A DNA stretch of 64,000 bases, taken from assembly GCF_030694375.1 (NCBI RefSeq), contig NZ_JAUXYL010000020.1:248001-312000 (forward strand), in the 5' to 3' direction. The translations under genes were made by a program, and so were the position numbers. The notes beneath the pieces are model-generated. The model saw only the letters and a list, made by a program, of their open reading frames with translations. It was not told the DNA's origin and made no database searches. This DNA comes from Algoriphagus sp. (lineage in GTDB: Bacteria; Bacteroidota; Bacteroidia; Cytophagales; Cyclobacteriaceae). Of the stretch, positions 42,325 through 50,896 are shown piece by piece (the stretch's first letter is position 1; each line of letters begins with the position of its first letter).

Positions 42325-43455
42325 CTATTTATATAACTCAAAGAAATTCGCTGGTTTAATCACCTTGAAGCTTGAATTGGGATAGGTTTCGGAAAACTCT
42401 GCCGGAAACTTACCTGGAGCTCCTTCCGAATACTTGAACTCGAAGCAGGTCAGATGTCCGTCTTTTTCTTCGATGTAGTCAATCTCCTTTTGGTCATAAG
42501 TTCTCCAAAAATAAGTATTGACAAATCTTCGGTGGTTCTGGTTGAATTTGATCCTTTCAGTAATGCAAAAGTTTTCCCAAAGGCCTCCTACATCTGTTCT
42601 TAGGTTCATTTCATTGAAATTGCGGATCACTGCATTACGGATTCCCACGTCGTAGAAGTAGATTTTTTGACTTTTGGCAAGTTCTTTTCTTAGATTTCGG
42701 CTGAATGAGTTCAGTCGGAAAATCACAAAGGATTTCTCCAGCAGCTCCAGATAACGCTTGACCGTATGCACATTTGTTCCTGTGATTTGAGCGAGCTCAT
42801 TCAGTGAGGACTCGCTTCCGGTCTGCAAGGCAATGGCAGCCAAAAGCTTGAACAGCAAGTTAGGCTTTTTGATTTGCTCAAACTGGAAAAGGTCTTTGTA
42901 CAGGTAGTTGGAAGAAATCTCAGCGAGTTCTTCGATTTTTTCATCTCCAATACTGTTGAACACCTGCGGATAAAGTCCAAATCTCAGGAAGTTGGGCAGG
43001 TTGGCTTTGATCTGAATGGGGTTGAGTATCTGACCGATTTCTTCCAGGGAAAAAGGAAGCAGCAGAAACTGACGGGATCTTCCGGTCAGTGGTTCGGAGA
43101 CCATTCCTGAAAGCTCAAAGCTGGAAGAACTAGTTGCAATAAACTGAACCTGTGGAAAGGTGTCAACAAGTACCTTTAACACCAAGCCGATATTCGAAAT
43201 GTGTTGTGCTTCATCAAAAATAATCAGCTCACGATTTCCAATAAATTCTGCTAAAAGCCCCGAATTAGTCGTAGAAAGGGCGTCTTTGTATTCCTGAAGC
43301 TCACAGTTGATGTAGGCTGATTTTTCTGAAAACTTCGTCAGCAGGTGTTTTACCAAGGTTGTTTTCCCGGTTCGTCTGGCACCATATAGGATCAGAACTT
43401 TCCCTTTGAAAAGCTGGTATTCGAGTTGGGAGTTGATGGTTCGGGATACTTGCAC
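42325..43455 (-). CDS. AAA family ATPase with DUF4143 domain
   Basis: A 376-residue protein. N-terminal AAA_14 domain with Walker A LYGARRTGKTTLVKHLL (about 24-40) and Walker B ELIIFDEAQH (about 74-83), and sensor-like FIATSSSSFELSG. The C-terminal DUF4143 domain (about 185-376) includes RYLELLEKSFVIFRLNSFSRNLRKELAKSQKIYFYDVGIRNAVI and the nuclease-like EIDYIEEKDGHLTCFEFKYSE. Function unknown; the genes are mobile and patchy. Upstream lies a set of three 32-bp palindromes that contain TAnnTTTG promoter elements. Confidence 0.9.
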   Translation of the reverse strand: MQVSRTINSQLEYQLFKGKVLILYGARRTGKTTLVKHLLTKFSEKSAYINCELQEYKDALSTTNSGLLAEFIGNRELIIFDEAQHISNIGLVLKVLVDTFPQVQFIATSSSSFELSGMVSEPLTGRSRQFLLLPFSLEEIGQILNPIQIKANLPNFLRFGLYPQVFNSIGDEKIEELAEISSNYLYKDLFQFEQIKKPNLLFKLLAAIALQTGSESSLNELAQITGTNVHTVKRYLELLEKSFVIFRLNSFSRNLRKELAKSQKIYFYDVGIRNAVIRNFNEMNLRTDVGGLWENFCITERIKFNQNHRRFVNTYFWRTYDQKEIDYIEEKDGHLTCFEFKYSEGAPGKFPAEFSETYPNSSFKVIKPANFFELYK

Positions 43456-43484
43456 GAGTTCGTTTGATCTAAATACATGAGTCT

Positions 43485-43580
43485 AACTTCACAAATTTAC
43501 GCAAATTTATGAGCTCAACTTCACAAATTTAGCTAAATTTATGAAGTTGACTTCACAGATTTCAATGAATTTGTGAAGTT
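43485..43580. repeat. Three tandem 32-bp palindromes upstream of the DUF4143 ATPase
   Basis: Units start at 43485, 43517 and 43549, each being a 14-bp arm (AACTTCACAAATTT or GACTTCACAGATTT), a 4-bp centre and a 14-bp inverted arm (AAATTTATGAAGTT-like). Arms differ by one to a few bases. On the minus strand the first two units contain TAAATTTG, a perfect TAnnTTTG element, so the ATPase promoter probably lies in the repeats. Confidence 0.9.
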
Positions 43581-43664
43581 GTACCTATTAAGTTTTGCAA
43601 TAAAGCCGCAATTCGGTCTTTTAAACGGAATGGATTATCTTCCTTTTTTCAAACCCAAAAGATC

Positions 43665-44675
43665 ATGAAGCAATCCATTTACTTGGCTGTTTTTCTGCTT
43701 ACAGCCTGCTCTGCTCCTAAAATTCAAGAGGAAGTTGAAACCTCCAAGTTTGAGACCATCGGTTCGGTCGAGCGACTTGATTCGGCTATTAATTCGCTGA
43801 TTGCTGCAGATGCAAAAATTGAAGTGTTGACTTCGGGCTTTGAATGGGCAGAGGGTCCGCTTTGGCTGGAGGATCAAAAGGCGCTGATTTTTACGGATGT
43901 GCCTACCAACAAAATCTGGAAATGGACGGAGCAAGACAGCCTTTCGGTTTACTTGAGTCCTTCGGGCTACTTAGGTGATCGCACGGATAAGCGCGAACCC
44001 GGAGCAAATGGTTTGACTTTGGACTCTGAAGGAAATCTGATTCTTTGCCAGCATGGAGAGCGGCAAATTGGGAGAATGTTGGCATCGCTGGATTCCCCAA
44101 AATCAGAGTTTGAAACTTTAGTAGGCGAATATGAAGGCAAGCGATTCAACAGTCCCAATGACTTGGTCTTTAATTCCAAAGGGCAACTCTTTTTCACCGA
44201 TCCGCCTTATGGGATGGATCCTTGGGATGAGAAGCAACTGGATTTTCAGGGCGTTTATCGTTTGGATCTTGACGGAAAAGTCAATTTGCTGGTGGACACC
44301 CTTTCGCGACCCAATGGAATCGCGCTGAGTCCGGATCAAAAGATACTCTATATCGCCCAGTCTGATCCGGAGAAAGCGCGCTATTATGCCTTTGATTTGG
44401 ATGAAAATGGAAATGTGATTTCCGGAAAAGTGCTTTTTGATGCTACTTCAATTCAAGGTCCAAATCGAAAAGGTCTTCCTGACGGTTTAAAAGTGCATTC
44501 CAACGGAACCCTCTTCGCCACCGGGCCCGGTGGAGTTTTGGTCATCAGTTCGGATGGGAAACATTTAGGATCGATCCTTACTGAAAACGGGACGGCAAAC
44601 TGTGCCTTTGATTCGGTTGAAAAGTACTTGTATATGACAGCGGATGGGTATTTGATGAGGATAGGGTTGAAGTAG
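43665..44675 (+). CDS. SMP-30/gluconolactonase family lipoprotein
   Basis: A 336-residue lipoprotein (signal MKQSIYLAVFLLTAC). The six-bladed propeller of the SMP-30/gluconolactonase/LRE family is seen in GFEWAEGPLWLEDQKALIFTDV, GANGLTLDSEGNLILCQHGERQI, FNSPNDLVFNSKGQLFFTDPPYGMD and RPNGIALSPDQKILYIA, with metal-binding Glu (EGPLW), Asn (SPNDL) and Asp (LPDGLK). It would hydrolyse a sugar lactone in the periplasm. A promoter-like TAAGTTTTG lies just after the palindromic repeats upstream. Confidence 0.9.
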   Translation: MKQSIYLAVFLLTACSAPKIQEEVETSKFETIGSVERLDSAINSLIAADAKIEVLTSGFEWAEGPLWLEDQKALIFTDVPTNKIWKWTEQDSLSVYLSPSGYLGDRTDKREPGANGLTLDSEGNLILCQHGERQIGRMLASLDSPKSEFETLVGEYEGKRFNSPNDLVFNSKGQLFFTDPPYGMDPWDEKQLDFQGVYRLDLDGKVNLLVDTLSRPNGIALSPDQKILYIAQSDPEKARYYAFDLDENGNVISGKVLFDATSIQGPNRKGLPDGLKVHSNGTLFATGPGGVLVISSDGKHLGSILTENGTANCAFDSVEKYLYMTADGYLMRIGLK

Positions 44676-45267
44676 GGAAGAAGGGAGGTATGGGAGTTGG
44701 TAAGTGGTAATGCGATGTCAGGCTGAGCGGAGTCGAAGCCGGATGGTATGGATTTTAAAACTTAAAATACAGGGTCATCCTGAGTCTTAAATATTCTGCG
44801 AACATACAAAATGGAAATGACAGGGTTTTGCACACCAAGTAAGTCAATAAATGTAAAACCACGTTTGATTTAGTCTGCGTAAACAAAACATCGATCGGAA
44901 GGGCGCGGTGGGAGGATTTGCCCCTGCCTGCAGCAGGCAGGAGCGAGCCAGCGTTCGGCCTTGTGCGTTGGGAGCTTTGGCAAATCTTGACCTTTTGGTT
45001 CTTTTGGGTTAAGCCAAAAGAACGAAGAAAACGAATAACCTAACCTAAATTTAAAACCAGAATTAACAGATTCCTGGCGAGAAATCACACTTCATGAAGT
45101 CGGAATATAATTTTGAATAATTAGAAAAAACAAAATTTAACACAATCTGTCATCGGTAGCGGAGTCGAAGGGTCCTCGAACCTTCAGACTCCCGTCTGTC
45201 GGGTACTCGGACTGACACAGCATTAATATCCTTTTTTAATTTCCGTCATTAATAATGGGGTCGAAGC
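44676..45267. other. Gene-free interval holding a dispersed-repeat-like block
   Basis: 592 bp with no supported gene. Three stretches read like CGGAGTCGAAG (near 44727, 45160 and partially 45256), and a GGTAAGTGGTAATG heptamer stretch lies near 44700. The middle is the hairpin-rich block described at 44870-45030. Confidence 0.7.
44870..45030. repeat. Hairpin-rich intergenic element, probably dispersed
   Basis: Contains CCTGCCTGC-A-GCAGGCAGG (44923-44941) and GTTCTTTTGG/CCAAAAGAAC (44998-45007 and 45014-45023) as perfect stems, in GC-rich DNA unlike the surroundings. I recall similar blocks in other Cytophagales, where they are sometimes annotated as a false ORF. Copy number here is unknown. 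Confidence 0.55.
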
Positions 45268-46587
45268 CTAGATTTTCGGCAAAACCCAAGGTTTCCGATA
45301 CTCCGGAAAGATCAATTCATTTGCTTCTTTATTTCCGACAAACTCTCGTTTAGCATCTTCCCAAATCAAGCTTTCTGCCCCAACTCTCGCGGCGATATTG
45401 GGAATGTGCGCATGGAGTGCAGCGATTCTTCCGGCTTCGGGTGGACAATTTGGCTGACTGCGCGTTTTGATGCATTCCACAAAGTTGGCAACATGTGCAT
45501 TGTGGGATTCGGTGGTTCCTTCCAGTTTTTTCGCTTCGATTTTATTGGTTTTGGCTGTTGGGTCCCATTCCGGATAGATCTCATAGCCGCTTCGGTTGAC
45601 GACCAAAGTGCCCAAATCTCCCACATAAGCGATTCCATAGGGCTTACCATAAGGTCCGGTCTGCAAGCCCCCATTCATGTCATAGTTGATCAGAAAGTCC
45701 TTTTTAGAGAATAGCACATTCATCGTATCAAAAGTGTCCCGATCCCGGTTTTCCATATTTACATTATTCGCATAGGTCATCACATGACCCGGTGCACTGG
45801 GATTATCCTCAACCCAAATCGCCATGTCCAGTAAATGCACGCCCCAGTCTGACATCAATCCTCCGCCGTAATCCCAAAAGTGCCGCCAACTTCCGTGAAA
45901 GCGGTTTGGATTAAACTCCCGCTTTGGGGCCGGACCCAACCAAAAGTCGTAATCCACTCCTTGAGGAACGGGGGTCGCGGGTTTAATTTCACTCCCCAAA
46001 CCGTAATTGAAATTTGACCAGATATTCACTTTGCGGATTTTGCCCAAGTAGCCACTTTTCACCAAATCCCTAGACTCGATAAATGCCTGTCCTGCCCGCT
46101 GCTGCTGTCCCACTTGCATGATTCTATTGTATTTGCCGGAAGCCTGAGCCATGAGATCACATTCGCCGATGGAATTGGCCATGGGTTTTTCCACATAGAC
46201 ATCCTTTCCGGCTTGGCAGGCTGCCACGGCTATCAGGCAATGCCAATGATCCGGAGTTCCGATGATGACGGCATCGAGGTCTTTTAATTCGAGGAGCTTT
46301 CTGAAATCTGTAAATCGCTGGGGTTTCTTTCCTGTTGCAGTTTCCACCTCTGCGATTCGCTTGTCCAGGATGTTTTGATCCACATCGCAGATCGCGACGC
46401 ATTCCACTTCCGGAAGGGCGATGTGATGACGTAGAATTCCGAAGCCCATATTGTTGCAGCCGATAAGTGCCACCCGAATGCGGGCGCTTGGAGCTATTTT
46501 TTGTTTTGCCTGAATTAGAGATGGAGCAAGCCAAAGGCCTCCTGCAATTAAACTTGATTGTTTTAGAAAGGATCTTCGATGAGTCAT
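45268..46587 (-). CDS. Tat-exported Gfo/Idh/MocA family oxidoreductase
   Basis: A 439-residue protein with a twin-arginine signal (MTHRRSFLKQSSLIAGGLWLAPSLIQA). The Rossmann domain has VALIGCNNMGFGILRHH, CDVDQNILDKR, and the lysine motif YVEKPMANS; the C-terminal domain carries GGGLMSDWGVHLLDMAIW. Exported members of the family in Bacteroidota act on sugars or glycosides with tightly bound NAD(P). The substrate is unknown. Monocistronic, preceded by the large ncRNA on the other strand. Confidence 0.9.
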   Translation of the reverse strand: MTHRRSFLKQSSLIAGGLWLAPSLIQAKQKIAPSARIRVALIGCNNMGFGILRHHIALPEVECVAICDVDQNILDKRIAEVETATGKKPQRFTDFRKLLELKDLDAVIIGTPDHWHCLIAVAACQAGKDVYVEKPMANSIGECDLMAQASGKYNRIMQVGQQQRAGQAFIESRDLVKSGYLGKIRKVNIWSNFNYGLGSEIKPATPVPQGVDYDFWLGPAPKREFNPNRFHGSWRHFWDYGGGLMSDWGVHLLDMAIWVEDNPSAPGHVMTYANNVNMENRDRDTFDTMNVLFSKKDFLINYDMNGGLQTGPYGKPYGIAYVGDLGTLVVNRSGYEIYPEWDPTAKTNKIEAKKLEGTTESHNAHVANFVECIKTRSQPNCPPEAGRIAALHAHIPNIAARVGAESLIWEDAKREFVGNKEANELIFPEYRKPWVLPKI

Positions 46588-46840
46588 TTTGGGAGGAAGT
46601 CTTGATACGATGGATTTAAGTTAAGGGAAAAATCAAGGAAGGAAAATCAGCTGAAATAAATTAGCTGATGACAATCAGTTTTTTGATAAAAAATTCTGCA
46701 AAATGTTTATAACCTATGTAAAAATTGTGGAAATCTTGTGATTTCACCATCTTTAATTTGGGGAAAAATTGTGGAGAAAAAATAGATTAAAAAATTGGAA
46801 TCTGTATGTAAATCAAGCAACTTTAAATCATCAAGTAAGA

Positions 46841-47446
46841 GATAAAAAGGCCGAAAATAAGATTTCGGACCGTTGTTTGAAAGGTTGAGATCGGGCGCAA
46901 AGGGGGATTTTTCTTTGGAAAAATTTCTGAGACGGGTAACCGCAGAAGTGCCAAAAACGATGAGCTGAGTTTGAGTTTCTCTTCGGAGTAATTCAAATTT
47001 CCGGGCATGAAGGAAAGGACAAGCAATTGACCTTTTGAGAGAGGCAACTCCAGAAATGCGACAAACGGATTAATCAGTGCTAAAATCCTTCGGGATGATG
47101 GCGCATATCATCTGGCACAAAGGAACGACTGCTTAAACGCAGGAGTTTGAGACGGACCACCGCAGAAGTGCATTTAAGATCGGCCCAAGATGGAGTCTTC
47201 GGACAAAATCAGGATACTGGGTATGAAGGAGCTTTTCGCAAGAAAGGTTTGAGACGGGCAACCGCAGAAATACAACAAGGTATCTGAAAACTGGGACATG
47301 CTCTTCGGAGCTACTTCAGACATTCGGTTTTGACCTGGGCAACTGGGAATAGCCTACTAACGGTAGCTTGAAGTGAATTGAGGACTATGGTTTTCAACTC
47401 ATTAAACGGGAAGATTTTCGCAAGAATTTCTTCCCGTTTCTGTTTT
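46841..47446 (+). ncRNA. Large structured noncoding RNA built of tandem modules (unclassified)
   Basis: The interval between two minus-strand genes has no coding signal but has repeated RNA-like structure. The motif GAGA + 3-bp stem + GNRA-type loop + stem + CAGAA occurs at 46929, 47037, 47149, 47251 and in diverged form at 47331. Stems covary (CGG/CCG, GAG/CTC). After each of the first four, a UUCG-capped stem starts 46 to 50 nt later (46979, 47085, 47195, 47300) with a different stem each time. A second motif, CYGGGYATGAAGGA, lies at 47001, 47217 and loosely at 47112. A hairpin (46851-46868) and another (46907-46924) precede them. A strong terminator ends it. The 5' end is a guess, and I do not recognise the class. 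Confidence 0.8.
47404..47446 (+). terminator. Terminator of the large ncRNA
   Basis: AAACGGGAAGA (47404-47414) pairs with TCTTCCCGTTT (47429-47439), with an inner stem capped by GCAA, followed by CTGTTTTT. Confidence 0.9.
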
Positions 47447-47461
47447 TAGGCAACCTTATTT

Positions 47462-48085
47462 TTATCGGGGATCACATTTTTTGTCCCACTGAAACCATTC
47501 TTCCGGCGCTTTGGCTACAAATTTCCCTTGGGTAAATTTAATTCGATCAGGAGCATTGGGTTCACTTGAACTTTTAGATGAAAGAAAAAACTCCAATTCA
47601 AATACTCCGTGGATTTCTTTTTTGTCAGAATCATAATGCGTTAACTGGAAATAGCTTTCCCTTAATTCGGAATCCAATAGGTAAACTGTACTTATCGCAT
47701 CATAACCTATCGTAGTGATGTAGCCGGGTCGTGGAGGTTGACCTACTGTATTTGCGAAATTTGGATTGTTTTGAGCTGTATTTTTGAGTAATTCTTGAGC
47801 TGACTGGATTTCAGTGGTGGGAAGAATAAAACCCAAATCTAATATCCGTTGAAAGTAACCACTTTCGTCATAAGCAGCAAAGCCGAATCCAAGCGGGATA
47901 ATTGAATTACCAGGCGAACAGGTTATTTGTTTTTGCAAATAAAACCTTATTGGAGATTTCCATTCTTCTCCGTTGAAAAGCACGGTCATTTCTCCATTAA
48001 AGTTCCTGATATCAGGTTCACCGTCTTCTTGATTACAAGAAAAAAAGGCACCTGCTATGAATAGTACAATAATTAACTTTTTCAT
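47462..48085 (-). CDS. Lipoprotein of unknown function
   Basis: A 207-residue lipoprotein (signal MKKLIIVLFIAGAFFSC). The mature part is beta-rich (GEMTVLFNGEEWKSPIRFYLQ, IHGVFELEFFLSS) and ends with FVAKAPEEWFQWDKKCDPR. It resembles the many small Bacteroidota lipoproteins with a DUF6252-like or transthyretin-like fold, but I cannot assign it. It starts 2 bp after the stop of the T9SS-tail fragment upstream, so both may be one unit. The stop lies 15 bp past the ncRNA terminator on the other strand. Confidence 0.75.
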   Translation of the reverse strand: MKKLIIVLFIAGAFFSCNQEDGEPDIRNFNGEMTVLFNGEEWKSPIRFYLQKQITCSPGNSIIPLGFGFAAYDESGYFQRILDLGFILPTTEIQSAQELLKNTAQNNPNFANTVGQPPRPGYITTIGYDAISTVYLLDSELRESYFQLTHYDSDKKEIHGVFELEFFLSSKSSSEPNAPDRIKFTQGKFVAKAPEEWFQWDKKCDPR

Positions 48086-48087
48086 AA

Positions 48088-48312
48088 TTAGTTTTTAATA
48101 AATCGCAGGTGAATAATTTCATTTAAGGAGTTTTGATAGCTGAATAAATATACTCCTGGTTTTAATTTATCGACAGAAAGCGTTATTTGTCGTTCATTTT
48201 GTGATTCAATACGGATTGTAGGGGTTACGATTGTTCCTTTTCTCTCACCGAAAATACTTGCCAAGGCTGGTAATGGAGGAACTTGAAAAATGATTTCCGA
48301 AATATTTTTCAT
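48088..48312 (-). pseudogene. Orphan C-terminal part of a type IX secretion substrate
   Basis: 74 residues with no signal peptide, ending in TLSVDKLKPGVYLFSYQNSLNEIIHLRFIKN, which reads like the end of a T9SS type A sorting domain (L.PGVY...., final basic residues). The rest of a cargo protein is missing. It looks like a remnant, possibly still translated before the 47462-48085 gene, 2 bp away. A small standalone gene is the alternative. Confidence 0.5.
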
Positions 48313-48645
48313 TATTTTGACCTATTCAAAAGTTTGTTCAAATAATTTAAGATGGTTCTAGTTACATTTTTTTTTTTTCAAACCAAAAAATAAATTCTCT
48401 TTTCAAAAATTATCCTCCTCTGGATCAGCGGGTTTTAATTAATCATTTTATCTCCCTACTCCAATAATTCAACTAGTAAATCAATTTAAATTTATGATCA
48501 TTGCGCCAAGTTGATCGTTTTAAAAACGTTCAAAGTTTTGTCGCTACAAAAAATGACTCCTGTGAGGATTTTTTTTATTGAAAAATCAGTGAGGCGGGCT
48601 GGTGTTTTGGCTTGTCTTTCCTAATTTCTGGAAAAATTCATTACT
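48313..48645. other. AT-rich intergenic region without a gene
   Basis: 333 bp with a T13 tract near 48368 and no open frame, hairpin or repeat of note. It should hold the promoters of the sulfatase and the T9SS fragment. Confidence 0.6.
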
Positions 48646-50085
48646 ATGCCCGCTCGCTTACTGATAATCTTAATTCTTTTTGGAAGTATATCTTGCAAAA
48701 AAACAGAACAAAAATCGTTTGATCTGCCACCTAACGTGATTTTTATCCTTGCCGATGATTTAGGTTACGGAGATGTGGGTTTTCTGGGACAGCAGTATAC
48801 CGAGACGCCAAACATAGATCAACTTGCCGCGGATGGAATGTTTTTCTCACATCATTATGCCGGTTCGACCGTATGTGCACCCTCCCGATCTGCACTGCTG
48901 ACTGGTTTGCATACTGGTCATACGCCCATCCGAGGCAATAGCGAAGTTCAGCCAGAGGGACAATTTCCCATGGCTGATACGCTGATGACACTTAGTAAAG
49001 TGTTTCAGGAGGCAGGCTATTCCACTGGTGCTTTTGGCAAATGGGGTTTGGGGATGAATGAAACATCCGGCCATCCTTCCAAGCAGGGCTTCGATACATT
49101 TTATGGATATTTATGTCAGCGCTATGCACATCGCTATTATCCAGCTTACCTCTGGGAAAATCAGGAAAAAGTGGCCCTTCCAGGTAATGATTGGACAAAT
49201 AAAGTAACCTATGCGCCTGATGTGATTCAAACAAAAACACTCGAATTCATTGATCAGAATCAGTCGAAGCCGTTCTTTCTCTTTATGCCCATTGTGCTGC
49301 CTCATGCGGAATTGGCAGCTCCGGATGATGAGATCTTTCAGAAATACCGAAATAAATTTGGTGATGAAATACCGCACCTAGGCTCAAAGGGCGCCGATTA
49401 TGGTCCGGAAATGAATATTCCCGCTTATCAATCCCAACGGTATCCTCATGCCACACATGCCGCAATGGTGGAGCGAATTGATGAAATAGTGGGGGAGGTT
49501 GTGGCCAAATTGGAAGCTTTGGGGCTGACTGAGAATACGCTGATTATATTTTCCTCCGACAATGGCCCTCATCGGGAAGGTGGGGCGGATCCTGATTTTT
49601 TTGACAGCAATGGGATCTTCCGTGGATACAAAAGAGACCTTTATGAGGGGGGTATTCGGGTTCCGACTATTGTCAAATGGCCGGGAAAAGTAAAGGCAGG
49701 TAGCACATCCAATCATGTTTCAGCTTTTTGGGATTGGTTGCCGACTTTTGCTGACTTGGTAGGGAAAATCGGGCCTTCAGAGATTGACGGGATATCGCTC
49801 TTGCCTACGCTTATGGGAGAAAAAGAGCAATCTAAACACGATCATCTGTACTGGGAATTCCATGAATTGGGAGGAAGGCAAGCGGTGCAGAAGGAGGGTT
49901 GGAAACTGGTCAAATATCAAATCAAAGACACTGAAAAAATGACAGTTGAACTCTTTAATCTTTCAGTAGATCCTGGAGAAACCAAAAATCTTTCAGCGGA
50001 AAATCCTGAGAAGGTGAAGGAGTTGGAGGAATTGATCCGAAAAGCGCATCGGCCTAATCCGGTCTTTAGGCTTTTCGAAAACTAA
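48646..50085 (+). CDS. Sulfatase (family S1, arylsulfatase-like), lipoprotein
   Basis: A 479-residue secreted lipoprotein (signal MPARLLIILILFGSISC). Metal and active-site motifs: FILADDLGYGDVG (about 31-43), the formylglycine site CAPSRSALLTG (about 85, Cys type), GKWGLG, FSSDNGPH and GGIRVPTIVKWPG. It hydrolyses sulfate esters after Cys is converted to formylglycine by a maturase that is not in this window. The substrate is unknown. Terminator-like hairpin at 50088-50111. Confidence 0.93.
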   Translation: MPARLLIILILFGSISCKKTEQKSFDLPPNVIFILADDLGYGDVGFLGQQYTETPNIDQLAADGMFFSHHYAGSTVCAPSRSALLTGLHTGHTPIRGNSEVQPEGQFPMADTLMTLSKVFQEAGYSTGAFGKWGLGMNETSGHPSKQGFDTFYGYLCQRYAHRYYPAYLWENQEKVALPGNDWTNKVTYAPDVIQTKTLEFIDQNQSKPFFLFMPIVLPHAELAAPDDEIFQKYRNKFGDEIPHLGSKGADYGPEMNIPAYQSQRYPHATHAAMVERIDEIVGEVVAKLEALGLTENTLIIFSSDNGPHREGGADPDFFDSNGIFRGYKRDLYEGGIRVPTIVKWPGKVKAGSTSNHVSAFWDWLPTFADLVGKIGPSEIDGISLLPTLMGEKEQSKHDHLYWEFHELGGRQAVQKEGWKLVKYQIKDTEKMTVELFNLSVDPGETKNLSAENPEKVKELEELIRKAHRPNPVFRLFEN

Positions 50086-50087
50086 AA

Positions 50088-50111
50088 AACGGGAATCCGC
50101 AGATCCCCGTT
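50088..50111. terminator. Hairpin after the sulfatase gene
   Basis: AACGGG (50088-50093) pairs with CCCGTT (50106-50111), with an inner ATC/GAT stem, but only a weak T-rich tail follows. Confidence 0.5.
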
Positions 50112-50170
50112 CTCATTACCCAATCATTTTACTTATTTACCCTATAAGTTTCAGAAAATTACAATCTTGA

Positions 50171-50758
50171 TTAGGCCTCACTATCCTTCTCTGACCTGCT
50201 TTTATCAAAGCTCCAATCGAGTAGGACGATTGCCCACGTTTGAGTGGCGTCCTCAAACTCATGAATTATCCGAAACCCAACCCGCTCATGTGCTTTTAAT
50301 GAGCGAATATTAGTCAGGGCTATCTCAGTAATAGCGAAATCATACCGTCCGGAAAACGTACTTCGATAGATTCCATACATTTTGTCAAAAATCCCCTGAC
50401 CCCGATAGGCTTTGTCCACGCAGATTTGACCGATGACCATATAGTCATAGGCGGAGAGTAATTTTTCTACATAAATCAAACGATCGAACTGCTCAAACAT
50501 CGGAACCAATACCGGAACCAAGTCCCTGGATTCCTTTGTCATGGCCAAAATGTAACCGATTACCTTGCCCCCTTCTTTGGCGACCACATGAGGTTCAAGG
50601 TTATGCATCAGTCTGAGTTGATCCAGACTATGTTGGACAGTGACAAATCCCTGTTCTGATTTCTCAGAATCAGAAAGCTCACTCAATAAGTTTATCTTTT
50701 GAAGCTCAAGAATTCCCTGAAGCTCAGATTCCGTTTCAGTCAATTTGATTTGAATCAT
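50171..50758 (-). CDS. GNAT family N-acetyltransferase
   Basis: A 195-residue acetyltransferase. The motif A region IGQICVDKAYRGQGIFDKMYG (about 110-131) holds the R/QxxGxG loop, preceded by EGGKVIGYILAMT and followed by TEIALTNIRSLKAHERVGFRIIHEF (motif B). The substrate is unknown. It is unrelated to the GNAT gene at 1548 beyond the fold. Alone on its strand between two plus-strand genes. Confidence 0.88.
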   Translation of the reverse strand: MIQIKLTETESELQGILELQKINLLSELSDSEKSEQGFVTVQHSLDQLRLMHNLEPHVVAKEGGKVIGYILAMTKESRDLVPVLVPMFEQFDRLIYVEKLLSAYDYMVIGQICVDKAYRGQGIFDKMYGIYRSTFSGRYDFAITEIALTNIRSLKAHERVGFRIIHEFEDATQTWAIVLLDWSFDKSRSEKDSEA

Positions 50759-50896
50759 CCAAATGAAAGTAGAAGTGGTTTGGTGCCGAAAATACTACGA
50801 AATTCTGTTCAAAAACTTCTTCCTGACCATTTATCCCAAGCCTGATGGATTGATTTTGAAATTGCTTAGTTTTAAAGCAATCAACCCGAAAGATCT

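Noticed and set aside
43485..43580. CRISPR array
   Set aside because: The three units are contiguous palindromes with no unique spacers and there are no cas genes nearby.
44870..45088. Minus-strand ORF of 72 codons
   Set aside because: It lies in the hairpin-rich repeat block and has no recognisable domain; it is more likely a by-product of the repeat.
46823..47047. Minus-strand ORF of 74 codons
   Set aside because: It runs antisense through the first modules of the structured RNA; the repeated hairpins explain the sequence better than a protein.
46841..47446. Identity as RNase P RNA, tmRNA or group II intron
   Set aside because: The conserved cores I would expect (for example GAGGAAAGTCC of RNase P, tRNA-like ends of tmRNA, domain V of group II introns) are not seen; the modular repeat fits none of them.
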